Origin: Gammaproteobacteria bacterium
GTDB taxonomy: Bacteria > Pseudomonadota > Gammaproteobacteria > Xanthomonadales > Marinicellaceae
Length of the DNA: 14,335 nucleotides
NCBI GenBank assembly: GCA_030426705.1
Contig: JAUHXW010000036.1
Location: 1-14,335 of the forward strand
Direction: 5' to 3'
Under the pieces are notes generated by a model. That model ran no database searches, was not told the origin of the DNA, and saw only the letters and a list, made by a program, of their open reading frames with translations. Shown here in pieces: positions 1 to 7,052 of this stretch. The position numbers were made by a program, and so were the translations under genes. Positions within the stretch are counted from its first letter, which is position 1. Each line of letters begins with the position of its first letter.

Positions 1-183
1 ATGAAAACTGAGTGCTAAAGTCTGCAAACCTTGATTCAACCTTTTTTGATGTAATTCCCACAAAGGGATTTCACCACCGTGTAAACGCATGGTTTCAAAC
101 AATCCATCACCGTATTGAAAAGCCCGGTTGTACCAATTTTCAGGTTCACGTATATCAAAAGAAGCAGCAACTATCATGGTCAT
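1..183 (-). CDS. pabC: Aminodeoxychorismate lyase PabC, N-terminal part, cut by window edge
   Basis: The reading frame starts at ATG 183 (or ATG 177) and stays open for 61 codons to the window edge. The peptide contains RAFQYGDGLFETMR near residues 19-32, followed by a Leu/His/Arg-rich helix. This matches the N-terminus of class IV PLP enzymes of the PabC / branched-chain aminotransferase fold. By family, PabC splits 4-amino-4-deoxychorismate into p-aminobenzoate and pyruvate in the folate pathway. The gene begins 5 bases after the pabB stop, and that neighbour makes PabC much likelier than a D-amino-acid or branched-chain aminotransferase. The catalytic lysine lies outside the window. No strong Shine-Dalgarno sequence is visible, so translational coupling to pabB is likely. 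Confidence 0.85.
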   Translation of the reverse strand, partial: MTMIVAASFDIREPENWYNRAFQYGDGLFETMRLHGGEIPLWELHQKRLNQGLQTLALSFH

Positions 184-188
184 TAAAC

Positions 189-1487
189 TCAATGCGCTGT
201 CAAAGCCCTGAGCATACCCTTGGCTTTGTGACGCGTTTCAGTAAGCTCTGCAACCGGGTCAGAATCAAAAACAATACCTGCGCCTGCATTGAATTTTATT
301 TCATGGTGGAACATACTTATGGTTCTGATCAATATATTGAAATCTGCCTGACCATCGTGGTTAATATAACCCAAACTACCGGTATATGCGCCACGGTCGC
401 GCGCTTCTATCTGATGAATGATTTCCATACACCTTATTTTAGGACAGCCGGTGATGGTACCCCCAGGAAACAGTGATTTGATGGTATCTATGATAGTCAC
501 ACCTTTTTGCAATCGCCCTTTTACATTCGACACAATGTGATGAACATGCTCATAAGTCTCAATAACCATCAACTCATCGACTTCAACTGAGCCAACTTCA
601 CACACCTTGCCTATATCATTACGTTCCAAATCAATCAACATGATATGCTCCGCTCTTTCTTTGGGCGTATTAATCAATTCATTGATTAAGTCGTGATCTT
701 TTTCGATATCAGTACTTCTGGGACGTGTTCCAGCAATCGGTCTGGTTTCAATCATGCCATTCGCGATGTGCAACAGCCGTTCAGGTGAGGAACTGATGAT
801 GGCAAACTGATTGCATTGCAGCAATGAGGCAAATGGCGCCGGATTCGCGCGTTTTAAATTGGAAAAAACATCAGCAGGCTGAATTTTTCTTTCGGATTCA
901 CACCTGTATTGACGTGACAAATTGGCTTGGTATATATCACCAGACTTGATCAACTCGCGTGCCTGACTGACAGCATGTTCAAACAAATGACCGGGTTCTT
1001 CCATGACATTTTGCAAGCGGATGTCTTGGTGCTTAAAATCGAAGGCTTGACCAACTGTTTCAGATATTTTATCAGCCACTGCATCAGATTCTGCATATAT
1101 CAGTGATTGATTGCTGTAATGATCATGGACTACACAGCCTTGACAATAAATAGCAATCGCCAAAGGTTCTTGAGTTTCTTTAATCAAATGAGCAAGTTTT
1201 GGCTCCATAAAATAAGCCGACTCATAAGAAAAATAAACCAACCAGCCATATTGAAATGGCCCCTTCTGAACATTTTGATTGGGTTCGTTATCTACAATCG
1301 TCAGTAATTGATTGAGTTGTTGCTGATCAAAAGCAACGATTTCAACAGCAGGAGCAGCAAACAGCACATCAAATCGACCAATCTTTTTATTGAGCGATTG
1401 ACTTTCTAACAAACCAGGAAAAAAACCTGACTTTTCAGCAGCAAGGGCTAAAAAATCAGGTTTTTGCGTGAGTTTACGTTCAATCAA
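189..1487 (-). CDS. pabB: Aminodeoxychorismate synthase component I (PabB), PIAGT type
   Basis: This is a chorismate-binding enzyme of the TrpE/PabB family. With PabA-supplied ammonia it would turn chorismate into 4-amino-4-deoxychorismate for folate. The frame extends upstream to a GTG at 1607, but that part lies inside fabF and does not look like PabB. I therefore start at TTG 1487, 7 bases after the fabF stop, giving 432 residues (E. coli PabB has 453). From that start, family-like sequence runs throughout: SGDIYQANLS near 182-191, PIAGT at 250-254, LIDLERNDIG near 284-293, FPGGTITGCPK near 340-350, and NAGAGIVFDS near 400-409. The nucleophilic lysine of the E. coli PIKGT motif is alanine here, as in anthranilate synthase. 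The link to fabF and pabC favours PabB, and a PIAGT subclass of true PabB is known from Stenotrophomonas. The start codon is the least certain point. Confidence 0.85.
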   Translation of the reverse strand: MIERKLTQKPDFLALAAEKSGFFPGLLESQSLNKKIGRFDVLFAAPAVEIVAFDQQQLNQLLTIVDNEPNQNVQKGPFQYGWLVYFSYESAYFMEPKLAHLIKETQEPLAIAIYCQGCVVHDHYSNQSLIYAESDAVADKISETVGQAFDFKHQDIRLQNVMEEPGHLFEHAVSQARELIKSGDIYQANLSRQYRCESERKIQPADVFSNLKRANPAPFASLLQCNQFAIISSSPERLLHIANGMIETRPIAGTRPRSTDIEKDHDLINELINTPKERAEHIMLIDLERNDIGKVCEVGSVEVDELMVIETYEHVHHIVSNVKGRLQKGVTIIDTIKSLFPGGTITGCPKIRCMEIIHQIEARDRGAYTGSLGYINHDGQADFNILIRTISMFHHEIKFNAGAGIVFDSDPVAELTETRHKAKGMLRALTAH

Positions 1488-1494
1488 AGGGTTC

Positions 1495-2733
1495 TTATAT
1501 TTTATTGAACACCAAAGAACCGTTGGTGCCACCAAAGCCAAAGGAATTGGAGATGACCACATTGACCTTGCCGTCACGAGCAGTGTTCGGCACATAATCC
1601 AAGTCACACTCAGGATCAGGATTGGTTAGGTTAATGGTTGGTGGCAAAACTTGATCTTTGACCGCCATCACACTGAAAATGGCCTCAATACCACCGGCAG
1701 CACCCAGTAGATGACCGGTCATAGACTTGGTCGAGGAAACCGCTAAGTTATACGCATGGTCACCAAAAGCCACTTTTACCGCATCACTTTCACCTTTGTC
1801 TCCTTGTGGCGTTGATGTACCGTGTGCATTGACGTAGTTGAAATCTTCTGGCTTGAAACCAGAGTCTTTGATGGCATTGGTCATACAACGTGCAGCGCCT
1901 TCACCACCCGGTGATGGTGCTGTCATGTGATGCGCATCAGAGCTCATACCAAACCCAGACAACTCTGCATAAATTTTGGCACCACGTTTAACTGCATGCT
2001 CATATTCCTCAATCACCATAACACCAGCGCCGTCACCCAGCACAAAGCCATCACGTTCCAAATCCCATGGACGTGAGGCTGCTTCTGGATCATCATTACG
2101 CGTTGATAAAGCTTTTGACTGTGAAAAACCGCCAATGGCTATTGGTGTAGAGGCGTATTCGGCGCCACCACAAATCATCACATCAGCATCACCATACACA
2201 ATCGATCGGTATGCCATACCAATGCTGTGTGTGGCAGAACTACAGGCAGAAACCATGGCCAAATTAGGTCCTTTTAAACCATATTTGATGCTCAAGTGAC
2301 CTGAGGCCATATTAATGATGGTGCTGGGAATGAAGAATGGCGAAATCCTTCTGGGGCCCTTTTCAAGCCAGGTTTCTGTGGTGTTTTGAATACCCAAAAT
2401 ACCGCCAATACCGGCACCGACATAAACCCCAATTCTTTCGGCATTTTCTTCTGTCACTTGCAAACCAGAATCTTCAAAGGCATCCTGTCCAGCTGCCATG
2501 GCATAGTGAATAAAAGGATCCATTTTCTTCGCATCCTTGGAAGAAATATAATCAGTGACTTCGAAATTTTTAATTTCACCGGCAATTTTTGCCGCAAAAT
2601 CCGTTGTGTCAAAATGGGTAATGGACGCAATGCCACTGACGCCATTGACGATGTTGTCCCAAGCTTGTTTTAGGGTGTTGCCCACTGGCGAAATGATTCC
2701 CATGCCAGTTACCACCACTCTGCGTTTTGTCAT
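1495..2733 (-). CDS. fabF: 3-oxoacyl-ACP synthase II (FabF)
   Basis: FabF condenses malonyl-ACP with a growing acyl-ACP in fatty acid elongation and is cytoplasmic. The protein is 412 residues, almost the same as E. coli FabF (413), and opens MTKRRVVVTGMG. The catalytic triad and lysine are all visible: Cys in SACSSATHS (about residue 163), His in NAHGTSTPQGDKGE (about 302), and Lys and His in STKSMTGHLLGAAGG (about 334 and 339). It ends in SFGFGGTNGSLVF. The frame is open for 21 more codons upstream, but ATG 2733 has a good Shine-Dalgarno (GGGGAC, 5-base gap) and matches the family N-terminus. It lies 97 bases after acpP with two hairpins between them, and pabB begins just after its stop. 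Confidence 0.97.
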   Translation of the reverse strand: MTKRRVVVTGMGIISPVGNTLKQAWDNIVNGVSGIASITHFDTTDFAAKIAGEIKNFEVTDYISSKDAKKMDPFIHYAMAAGQDAFEDSGLQVTEENAERIGVYVGAGIGGILGIQNTTETWLEKGPRRISPFFIPSTIINMASGHLSIKYGLKGPNLAMVSACSSATHSIGMAYRSIVYGDADVMICGGAEYASTPIAIGGFSQSKALSTRNDDPEAASRPWDLERDGFVLGDGAGVMVIEEYEHAVKRGAKIYAELSGFGMSSDAHHMTAPSPGGEGAARCMTNAIKDSGFKPEDFNYVNAHGTSTPQGDKGESDAVKVAFGDHAYNLAVSSTKSMTGHLLGAAGGIEAIFSVMAVKDQVLPPTINLTNPDPECDLDYVPNTARDGKVNVVISNSFGFGGTNGSLVFNKI

Positions 2734-2738
2734 AAATT

Positions 2739-2744
2739 GTCCCC
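2739..2744 (-). promoter_or_regulatory. Ribosome binding site deciding the fabF start
   Basis: On the minus strand this reads GGGGAC, 5 bases before ATG 2733. It is the only strong Shine-Dalgarno near the possible fabF starts and supports ATG 2733 over the upstream in-frame codon at 2796. Confidence 0.75.
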
Positions 2745-2752
2745 GTTTAAAA

Positions 2753-2767
2753 GATTCAAATTGAATC
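2753..2767 (-). repeat. Perfect 7-1-7 palindrome just upstream of the fabF ribosome binding site
   Basis: The arms GATTCAA and TTGAATC are separated by one base. On the minus strand the palindrome is followed by TTTT and then the fabF Shine-Dalgarno. As RNA it would form a 6-bp AU-rich stem; as DNA it could be an operator. The palindrome is certain and its function is unknown. Confidence 0.5.
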
Positions 2768-2778
2768 CATATAAACTC

Positions 2779-2807
2779 GAAAAGCCACGATAACATCGCA
2801 GCTTTTC
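2779..2807 (-). promoter_or_regulatory. 13-bp hairpin in the acpP-fabF gap
   Basis: The minus-strand RNA has arms GAAAAGC-UG-CGAU and AUCG-UG-GCUUUUC around a GUU loop. That makes 7 + 2 + 4 pairs with no bulge. The two middle pairs are G-U wobbles only in the minus-strand transcript; on the plus strand they are C/A mismatches. It begins 23 bases after the acpP stop. No clean U-tract follows (next bases GAGTTTAT), so it resembles a 3'-end-stabilising, processing or weak attenuator element more than a full terminator. Confidence 0.65.
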
Positions 2808-2830
2808 ATGAATGCAATAAGCAATAGTGA

Positions 2831-3070
2831 TTAGGCGTTTTCAGTCACGTAATCAATGGCTTGTTGAACTGTGGTGATTTTTTCAGCGTCTTCCTCAGGA
2901 ATTTCGCATTCGAATTCTTCTTCCAAAGCCATAACCAACTCAACTGTATCCAATGAGTCAGCACCCAGGTCATCCACAAAAGAAGCTGAGTTGCTTAATT
3001 CAGCAGCATCAACATCCAAATCCAATTGTTCAACAACAATCTCTTTAACTTTACTTTCTACGTCACTCAT
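2831..3070 (-). CDS. acpP: Acyl carrier protein (AcpP)
   Basis: This is the small acidic carrier that holds acyl chains as thioesters on a 4'-phosphopantetheine arm. The protein has 79 residues (E. coli 78). The attachment site is the DSL motif in VDDLGADSLDTVELVMALEE, with Ser39 as the modified residue, followed by the typical acidic helix and KITTVQQAIDYV near the end. ATG 3070 is preceded by AGGTGA with a 7-base gap. It lies between fabG (130-base gap) and fabF (97-base gap), the two widest spaces among the fab genes. This fits the separate high-level expression that ACP needs. Confidence 0.98.
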   Translation of the reverse strand: MSDVESKVKEIVVEQLDLDVDAAELSNSASFVDDLGADSLDTVELVMALEEEFECEIPEEDAEKITTVQQAIDYVTENA

Positions 3071-3077
3071 TTAGTGT

Positions 3078-3083
3078 TCACCT
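3078..3083 (-). promoter_or_regulatory. acpP: acpP ribosome binding site
   Basis: The minus strand reads AGGTGA, 7 bases before ATG 3070. It is one of the best Shine-Dalgarno matches in the cluster, as expected for a very abundant protein. Confidence 0.75.
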
Positions 3084-3093
3084 ATGTAAAAAA

Positions 3094-3126
3094 GCATATT
3101 GTATGCAAGGTTAATAAAATATTCCA
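3094..3126 (-). promoter_or_regulatory. Possible acpP promoter, overlapping a short hairpin with a T-run
   Basis: On the minus strand a TACAAT -10-like box (3098-3103) lies 17 bases after a weak TGGAAT -35-like box (3121-3126), upstream of acpP. The same bases form a 5-bp hairpin, GCATA-CAA-TATGC (3094-3106), followed by six Ts. So the segment reads either as a promoter or as a very weak terminator of the upstream fabG transcript. A separate acpP promoter would fit the family, but the -35 box is poor. Confidence 0.3.
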
Positions 3127-3200
3127 CCCTTAAATTGTGACCAACTGGCGTTATTCAAGGGTTTGCAGGCAATTTGTTTCAAACGTCTGTTTGACAATCT

Positions 3201-3938
3201 TCATGCCATATACATGCCACCATTGACATGCAGGGTTTCTCCAGTGATGTATGCACCGCTGTCTGAAGCCAAAAATAACACCGCATTGGCAATGTCTTGA
3301 GTGGTGCCCAAACGCTTCAGTGCAACCTGCTCCATCAAGCTGTCTTTTTGTGCCGCATCAAGCTCATCGGTCATGTCAGTTTGAATATAGCCGGGAGCAA
3401 CCACATTGACGGTGATGCCTCTTGATCCCACTTCACGTGCCAATGATTTACTGAAACCTATCATACCCGCTTTGGCCGCCGCATAATTACTTTGTCCTGG
3501 GTTACCCATGGTACCAATCACCGAACCAATATTAATGATTCGTCCAGTCTTGGCTTTCATCATGCCACGAATACAAGCCTTGCTCATTTTATAAATCGAA
3601 GACAAGTTGGTATTAATCACCTGCTCCCAATCATCATTGTTCATGCGCATCAACAATTTATCATTGGTGATGCCCGCATTATTGACCAATACAGTTGGTA
3701 AGCCCACAGTATCTTTCATGGCTTTCAACAAGGCATCAATGCTGTCCTGGTCTGCCACATTCAGCACCATGCCTTGTCCATTTTTATCAGCCAAGTATGC
3801 ACTGATGGCGTCTGCACCATTTTGTGAAGTAGCCGTTCCAACCACGGTGGCTCCTGCTGCAGCCAAAGTACTGGCTATCGCTTGACCAATGCCACGGCTG
3901 GCACCGGTCACCAATACAATTTGTCCATCCAAATTCAT
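3201..3938 (-). CDS. fabG: 3-oxoacyl-ACP reductase (FabG)
   Basis: FabG is the NADPH-dependent short-chain dehydrogenase that reduces 3-oxoacyl-ACP to 3-hydroxyacyl-ACP in each elongation cycle. The protein is 245 residues (E. coli 244). Visible motifs are the nucleotide-binding TGASRGIG (11-18), NNAG near 86-89, the catalytic Ser in INIGSVIG near 138, and Tyr-xxx-Lys in SNYAAAKAG near 151-155. NVVAPGYIQTDMT and the HVNGGMYM C-terminus follow. ATG 3938 has TAGGAG upstream. It starts 20 bases after the fabD stop, so it belongs to the same transcript. Motifs, length and position next to acpP leave little room for another short-chain dehydrogenase. Confidence 0.97.
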   Translation of the reverse strand: MNLDGQIVLVTGASRGIGQAIASTLAAAGATVVGTATSQNGADAISAYLADKNGQGMVLNVADQDSIDALLKAMKDTVGLPTVLVNNAGITNDKLLMRMNNDDWEQVINTNLSSIYKMSKACIRGMMKAKTGRIINIGSVIGTMGNPGQSNYAAAKAGMIGFSKSLAREVGSRGITVNVVAPGYIQTDMTDELDAAQKDSLMEQVALKRLGTTQDIANAVLFLASDSGAYITGETLHVNGGMYMA

Positions 3939-3958
3939 TACTATGCTCCTAACATCGC

Positions 3959-4808
3959 TTAAATGCCTTTGGCATTCAACAAAGGTACGGTGTTCAAACT
4001 GCGGTCAAATCGTTTAAACAACCCAGATAAAACTTTACCTGGCCCACACTCCGCTACAGTGTCCACGCCCAGTTTTTGCAAAACATCCATGGTTTGTGTC
4101 CACCTGACTGGTGCATATAATTGTGCCACCAACGCCGATTTGATGCTATAAGAGTCAGCATGCGACGCCACATCAACATTGTGCAGCACTTCAATGGCAG
4201 GCACTTTGAATTCAATGTTTTCTAAATCAGCTGCCAATTGCTCTGCCGCAGGTCGCATCAATTCGCAATGTGATGGTACACTGACCGCCAACGGCATGAC
4301 CCGTTTGGCACCGGCATCACTGCATAATTCACCGGCTTTTTCGACCGCACCAGCAGCTCCTGCAATCACGATTTGCTTTTTCGATGACTTCAGGCTCCAA
4401 TCCCAGCACCGCAGCCATGGAACCTGTACCCGCTGGCACCGCAGCTTGCATGTACAAACCACGTTTATGAACCAGCTGTATTGCAGTCTCTAAATTCAAT
4501 GACCCTGCACAAACCAATGCCGAATACTCACCCAGGGAATGTCCCGCCATCACCGTAACCGGTATTTCCTTTCTGGCTTGAACTGCATGATAAATGCCCA
4601 CAGAAGCTGCCAATAAAGCAGGTTGTGTCCACTGGGTTTGATTCAACTCGTCGACTGGACCTTCATTGACAATTTTCAATAAATCGATGTTCAAAACATC
4701 ATTGGCCACCGAAAAACTGTCAGCCACTTCCTGATAATCTGTTAAAGCATCCAACATGCCCACAGATTGCGATCCCTGACCAGGGAACACAAAAGCAATT
4801 TTATTCAT
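3959..4808 (-). pseudogene. fabD: Malonyl-CoA:ACP transacylase (FabD), broken by an internal deletion and frameshift
   Basis: FabD moves malonyl from CoA to ACP and is normally essential. Two overlapping frames each carry half of it. The first half starts at ATG 4808 and has FPGQGSQ (residues 8-14), the nucleophile Ser91 in GHSLGEYSA, and Arg116. It stays family-like to about residue 145 (GLEPEVIEKA, ending 4374) and then reads nonsense to a stop at 4329. The second half resumes in another frame at QIVIAG (4375) and carries the catalytic His in SVPSHC plus CGPGKVLSGL to the stop at 3959. Against E. coli FabD about 19 residues are missing between the halves, including the conserved NFNSPG stretch. 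The 850-base length also lacks 2 bases modulo 3, so the loss is near 59 bases. No good Shine-Dalgarno precedes 4808. It may be a real mutation or an assembly error. Confidence 0.88.
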
Positions 4809-4826
4809 AATATATCGTTTTTGTTG

Positions 4827-5798
4827 TTAATATTTAATGAGCGCAGAACCCCAGGTGAATCCACCACCAAAGGCCTCTAATAACAACACGTCCCCACGTG
4901 CCACTTTGCCACTTCTGATGGCTTCGTCCAAAGCCAGTCCCACAGAAGCCGCTGATGTGTTGCCGTGCTTATTCACAGTAACAATCACCTGATCCATGCT
5001 CATGCTCAGCTTCTTGGCTGTTGCCGAGATGATCCTCAAATTGGCTTGATGTGGAATCAGCCAATCAATATCGGTTTTTTTCATGTCATTGGCTTTGAGT
5101 GTTTCTCTGACAATGCGTCCTAAAGTGGTCACCGCAGTTTTAAACACTTCATTGCCTTTCATGCGAATTTTTAAACCGCCATTCGGTTCATTTTTTAATC
5201 CTGTAGAAACGCCCACTGTGGCATTCAATAAATGATCATAGCCACCATCAGCATGCAAATGCGTTGATAAAACACCGGGCTCTTCACTGGCTTCCAGCAC
5301 AATGGCACTGGCGCCATCACCAAATAATACACAGGTGGTGCGATCATTCCAATCAACCATACGAGTTAACGTCTCAGCACCAATCACCAATGCACGTTTG
5401 TGTTGTCCTGACTGGATAAACTTATCAGCCACACCCAAGGCATAAATAGAACCACTACAGGCCGCATTGACATCCATGGCAGCAATACCTCGACACCCCA
5501 GACCTTTTTGAATCAAACAAGCCGTGCTTGGAAAAACCAAATCTGGCGTCGTTGTACCCACCACAATCAAATCTATATCATCTGCTGTTAAATCAGCAGC
5601 TTCAAGTGCTTTTTTGGCCGCTGCCAAACCTAAGGTAGATGTCGTTTCACCATCACCAGCCACATGTCTTTGCTCAATACCGGTTCGATCTCGAATCCAC
5701 TGATCATCAGTATCAACGATTTTTTCCAAATCGGCATTGGTCATGATTCTTTCAGGTAACTGACTGCCAGTACCCAAAATTTTTGAATAAATTCTCAT
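4827..5798 (-). CDS. fabH: 3-oxoacyl-ACP synthase III (FabH)
   Basis: FabH starts fatty acid synthesis by condensing acetyl-CoA (or another short acyl-CoA) with malonyl-ACP. The protein is 323 residues, the usual family length. The Cys-His-Asn triad is present: Cys114 in NAACSGSIYAL, His250 in IPHQANLRI and Asn280 in KHGNTSAAS. DDQWIRDRTGI near the start and EAFGGGFTWGSALI at the end are also typical. The start ATG overlaps the plsX stop by one base (TAATG), with AGGGGA upstream, so translation is probably coupled to plsX. fabD starts 18 bases after its stop. Confidence 0.97.
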   Translation of the reverse strand: MRIYSKILGTGSQLPERIMTNADLEKIVDTDDQWIRDRTGIEQRHVAGDGETTSTLGLAAAKKALEAADLTADDIDLIVVGTTTPDLVFPSTACLIQKGLGCRGIAAMDVNAACSGSIYALGVADKFIQSGQHKRALVIGAETLTRMVDWNDRTTCVLFGDGASAIVLEASEEPGVLSTHLHADGGYDHLLNATVGVSTGLKNEPNGGLKIRMKGNEVFKTAVTTLGRIVRETLKANDMKKTDIDWLIPHQANLRIISATAKKLSMSMDQVIVTVNKHGNTSAASVGLALDEAIRSGKVARGDVLLLEAFGGGFTWGSALIKY

Positions 5799-6760
5799 TA
5801 TTGTTGTTGTCCCCTAATGGTTCGTTTATTGACGTATTCAGCTGTTCGCAACAGGGCATGATAAAATCCTTCTTCATCGCTGTTACCATGCGCTTTGACC
5901 ACCAAACCGTCCAGTCCCAGAAGCAAAGCCCCATTATATTGGGCTGGATTCAAATTTACATCTATAAATTGGCAAAACCATTTTTGCCACCATTTCAATT
6001 GTTGTTTGTTTTGCAGGTTTTTCATTAAACCTTCACAGGCCTTTAAAGTGATGTTACCCACGAAACCATCACAACACACCACATCCGCATAGCCAGAAAA
6101 TAAATGGCTGCCCTCGCAAAACCCCAGGTAATTCAAATCAGAAGTTTGTAACAAACGATCGGCTTGTTGAACGGTGTCATGCCCCTTGATGTGTTCAGTA
6201 CCTACATTCAACAAAGCCACTTCAGGATTTGTTCCACAAGCCAATAAATCAGGGGCAATTTTGGCACCTAATTCTGCCAAAGCAAACAAATCTTCTGCGC
6301 GATACTCCAAGGTGGCGCCAATATCCAATAACAAAGTGGGCTTGGGAGTCCCTGGCAAAACTGTCGCCAAAGCAGGCCTTTCTATCACCTCATCCATTTT
6401 CAACCAATATTTGGCAAAAGCCACCAGAGCACCACTGTTGCCGGCGGTTAAAACAGCATCTGCCTTACGCTCAGCAACCGCTTGTATTGCCAATGATAAA
6501 CTGCTGTTGCGTTTTTGCCGCAAAGCCAACAAGGGCGATTCATCCATGAGAATGACATCATCGCTCAAATGTACCGAGATGTTGTCTGGCAAATTTTGAA
6601 ATATGGTTTTTTGTTCTTGGTGAAAGGATTTACCAACAAAAAGCTGGATTTGAAGATGGGGTTTGGTCTGGATAAGTTTCTGGATGGCTCGCAATCGGGT
6701 CAATGGGTTGTCATCACCCCCCATCAGGTCAATTGCAATCACATGATTTCGTTGTGTCAT
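5798..6760 (-). CDS. plsX: Phosphate acyltransferase (PlsX)
   Basis: PlsX makes acyl-phosphate from acyl-ACP and phosphate, feeding PlsY in membrane phospholipid synthesis; it is a peripheral membrane-associated enzyme. From ATG 6760 it has 320 residues and opens MTQRNHVIAIDLMGGD, the family signature. Other matches are AGNSGALVAFAK, IERPALATVLPG, LLDIGA, CCDGFVGNITLKACEGL and LNPAQYNGALLLGL. An in-frame TTG at 6781 would add 7 residues, but it sits at the base of a terminator-like hairpin. ATG 6760 is preferred, although its Shine-Dalgarno is poor (TAGG very close). It is shorter than E. coli PlsX at the C-terminus. It follows rpmF and overlaps fabH by one base. Confidence 0.95.
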   Translation of the reverse strand: MTQRNHVIAIDLMGGDDNPLTRLRAIQKLIQTKPHLQIQLFVGKSFHQEQKTIFQNLPDNISVHLSDDVILMDESPLLALRQKRNSSLSLAIQAVAERKADAVLTAGNSGALVAFAKYWLKMDEVIERPALATVLPGTPKPTLLLDIGATLEYRAEDLFALAELGAKIAPDLLACGTNPEVALLNVGTEHIKGHDTVQQADRLLQTSDLNYLGFCEGSHLFSGYADVVCCDGFVGNITLKACEGLMKNLQNKQQLKWWQKWFCQFIDVNLNPAQYNGALLLGLDGLVVKAHGNSDEEGFYHALLRTAEYVNKRTIRGQQQ

Positions 6761-6783
6761 GCCTAAAAAACTTGAAAACAAAA

Positions 6784-6816
6784 ATGGGCAAATTCAATTG
6801 ACTTGAGTTTGCCCAT
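6784..6816 (-). terminator. Terminator-like hairpin between rpmF and plsX
   Basis: The arms ATGGGCAAA and TTTGCCCAT pair perfectly (9 bp). The stem then continues past one C/A mismatch with TCAA/TTGA to a 5-base loop. On the minus strand it is followed at once by TTTTTGTTTT, the layout of a rho-independent terminator or attenuator. It lies 25 bases after the rpmF stop and 23 bases before the plsX start. On the plus strand a CA and then six Ts follow, so it could also act that way, but no plus-strand gene leads into it. Confidence 0.7.
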
Positions 6817-6841
6817 CATTTTTTAGATTCAGCGAGTCAGA

Positions 6842-7039
6842 TTACTCTTCAGTATCAGTCTCTGGCTCTTCAAATTGAATCACTTCTTTACCACGATAAA
6901 AGCCTTCAGGACTGACGTGGTGACGCAAATGAGTCTCACCAGTTTCCGGCTCAATGGATAAAGTTCTTGCTTTTAATTTGTCATGTCCACGTCTCATGCC
7001 TCTTTTAGAAGGTGTGACACGGCTTTTTTGTACTGCCAT
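6842..7039 (-). CDS. rpmF: Ribosomal protein bL32
   Basis: This is a component of the large ribosomal subunit. The protein has 65 residues and the family layout: MAVQKSRVTPSKRGMRRGHD at the N-terminus, then GETHLRHH near 34-41 and GFYRGKEVI near 46-54. It has no cysteines, so it is the zinc-free form. The acidic tail (FEEPETDTEE) makes it about 8 residues longer than E. coli L32. ATG 7039 is preceded by GGAGC, 13 bases after the yceD stop. The yceD-rpmF-plsX order is conserved in many bacteria. Confidence 0.97.
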   Translation of the reverse strand: MAVQKSRVTPSKRGMRRGHDKLKARTLSIEPETGETHLRHHVSPEGFYRGKEVIQFEEPETDTEE

Positions 7040-7052
7040 TTTACTGCTCCAA

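Noticed and set aside
12..476. Plus-strand open frame of 154 codons at the left edge
   Set aside because: It runs antisense across the pabB end and the pabC start, both supported by motifs; its own peptide shows no family features.
1488..1607. Upstream extension of pabB to GTG 1607
   Set aside because: The added 40 residues are fabF read in another frame and do not resemble a PabB N-terminus.
2734..2796. N-terminal extension of fabF
   Set aside because: ATG 2733 has a strong Shine-Dalgarno and the family N-terminus; the extension covers the palindrome and part of the hairpin.
4329..4462. Programmed ribosomal frameshift in fabD
   Set aside because: A frameshift alone would not remove the ~19 conserved residues between the halves, and there is no clear slippery site with a downstream structure.
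6761..6781. plsX start at TTG 6781
   Set aside because: It sits at the base of the terminator-like hairpin, and the extra residues are not family-like.
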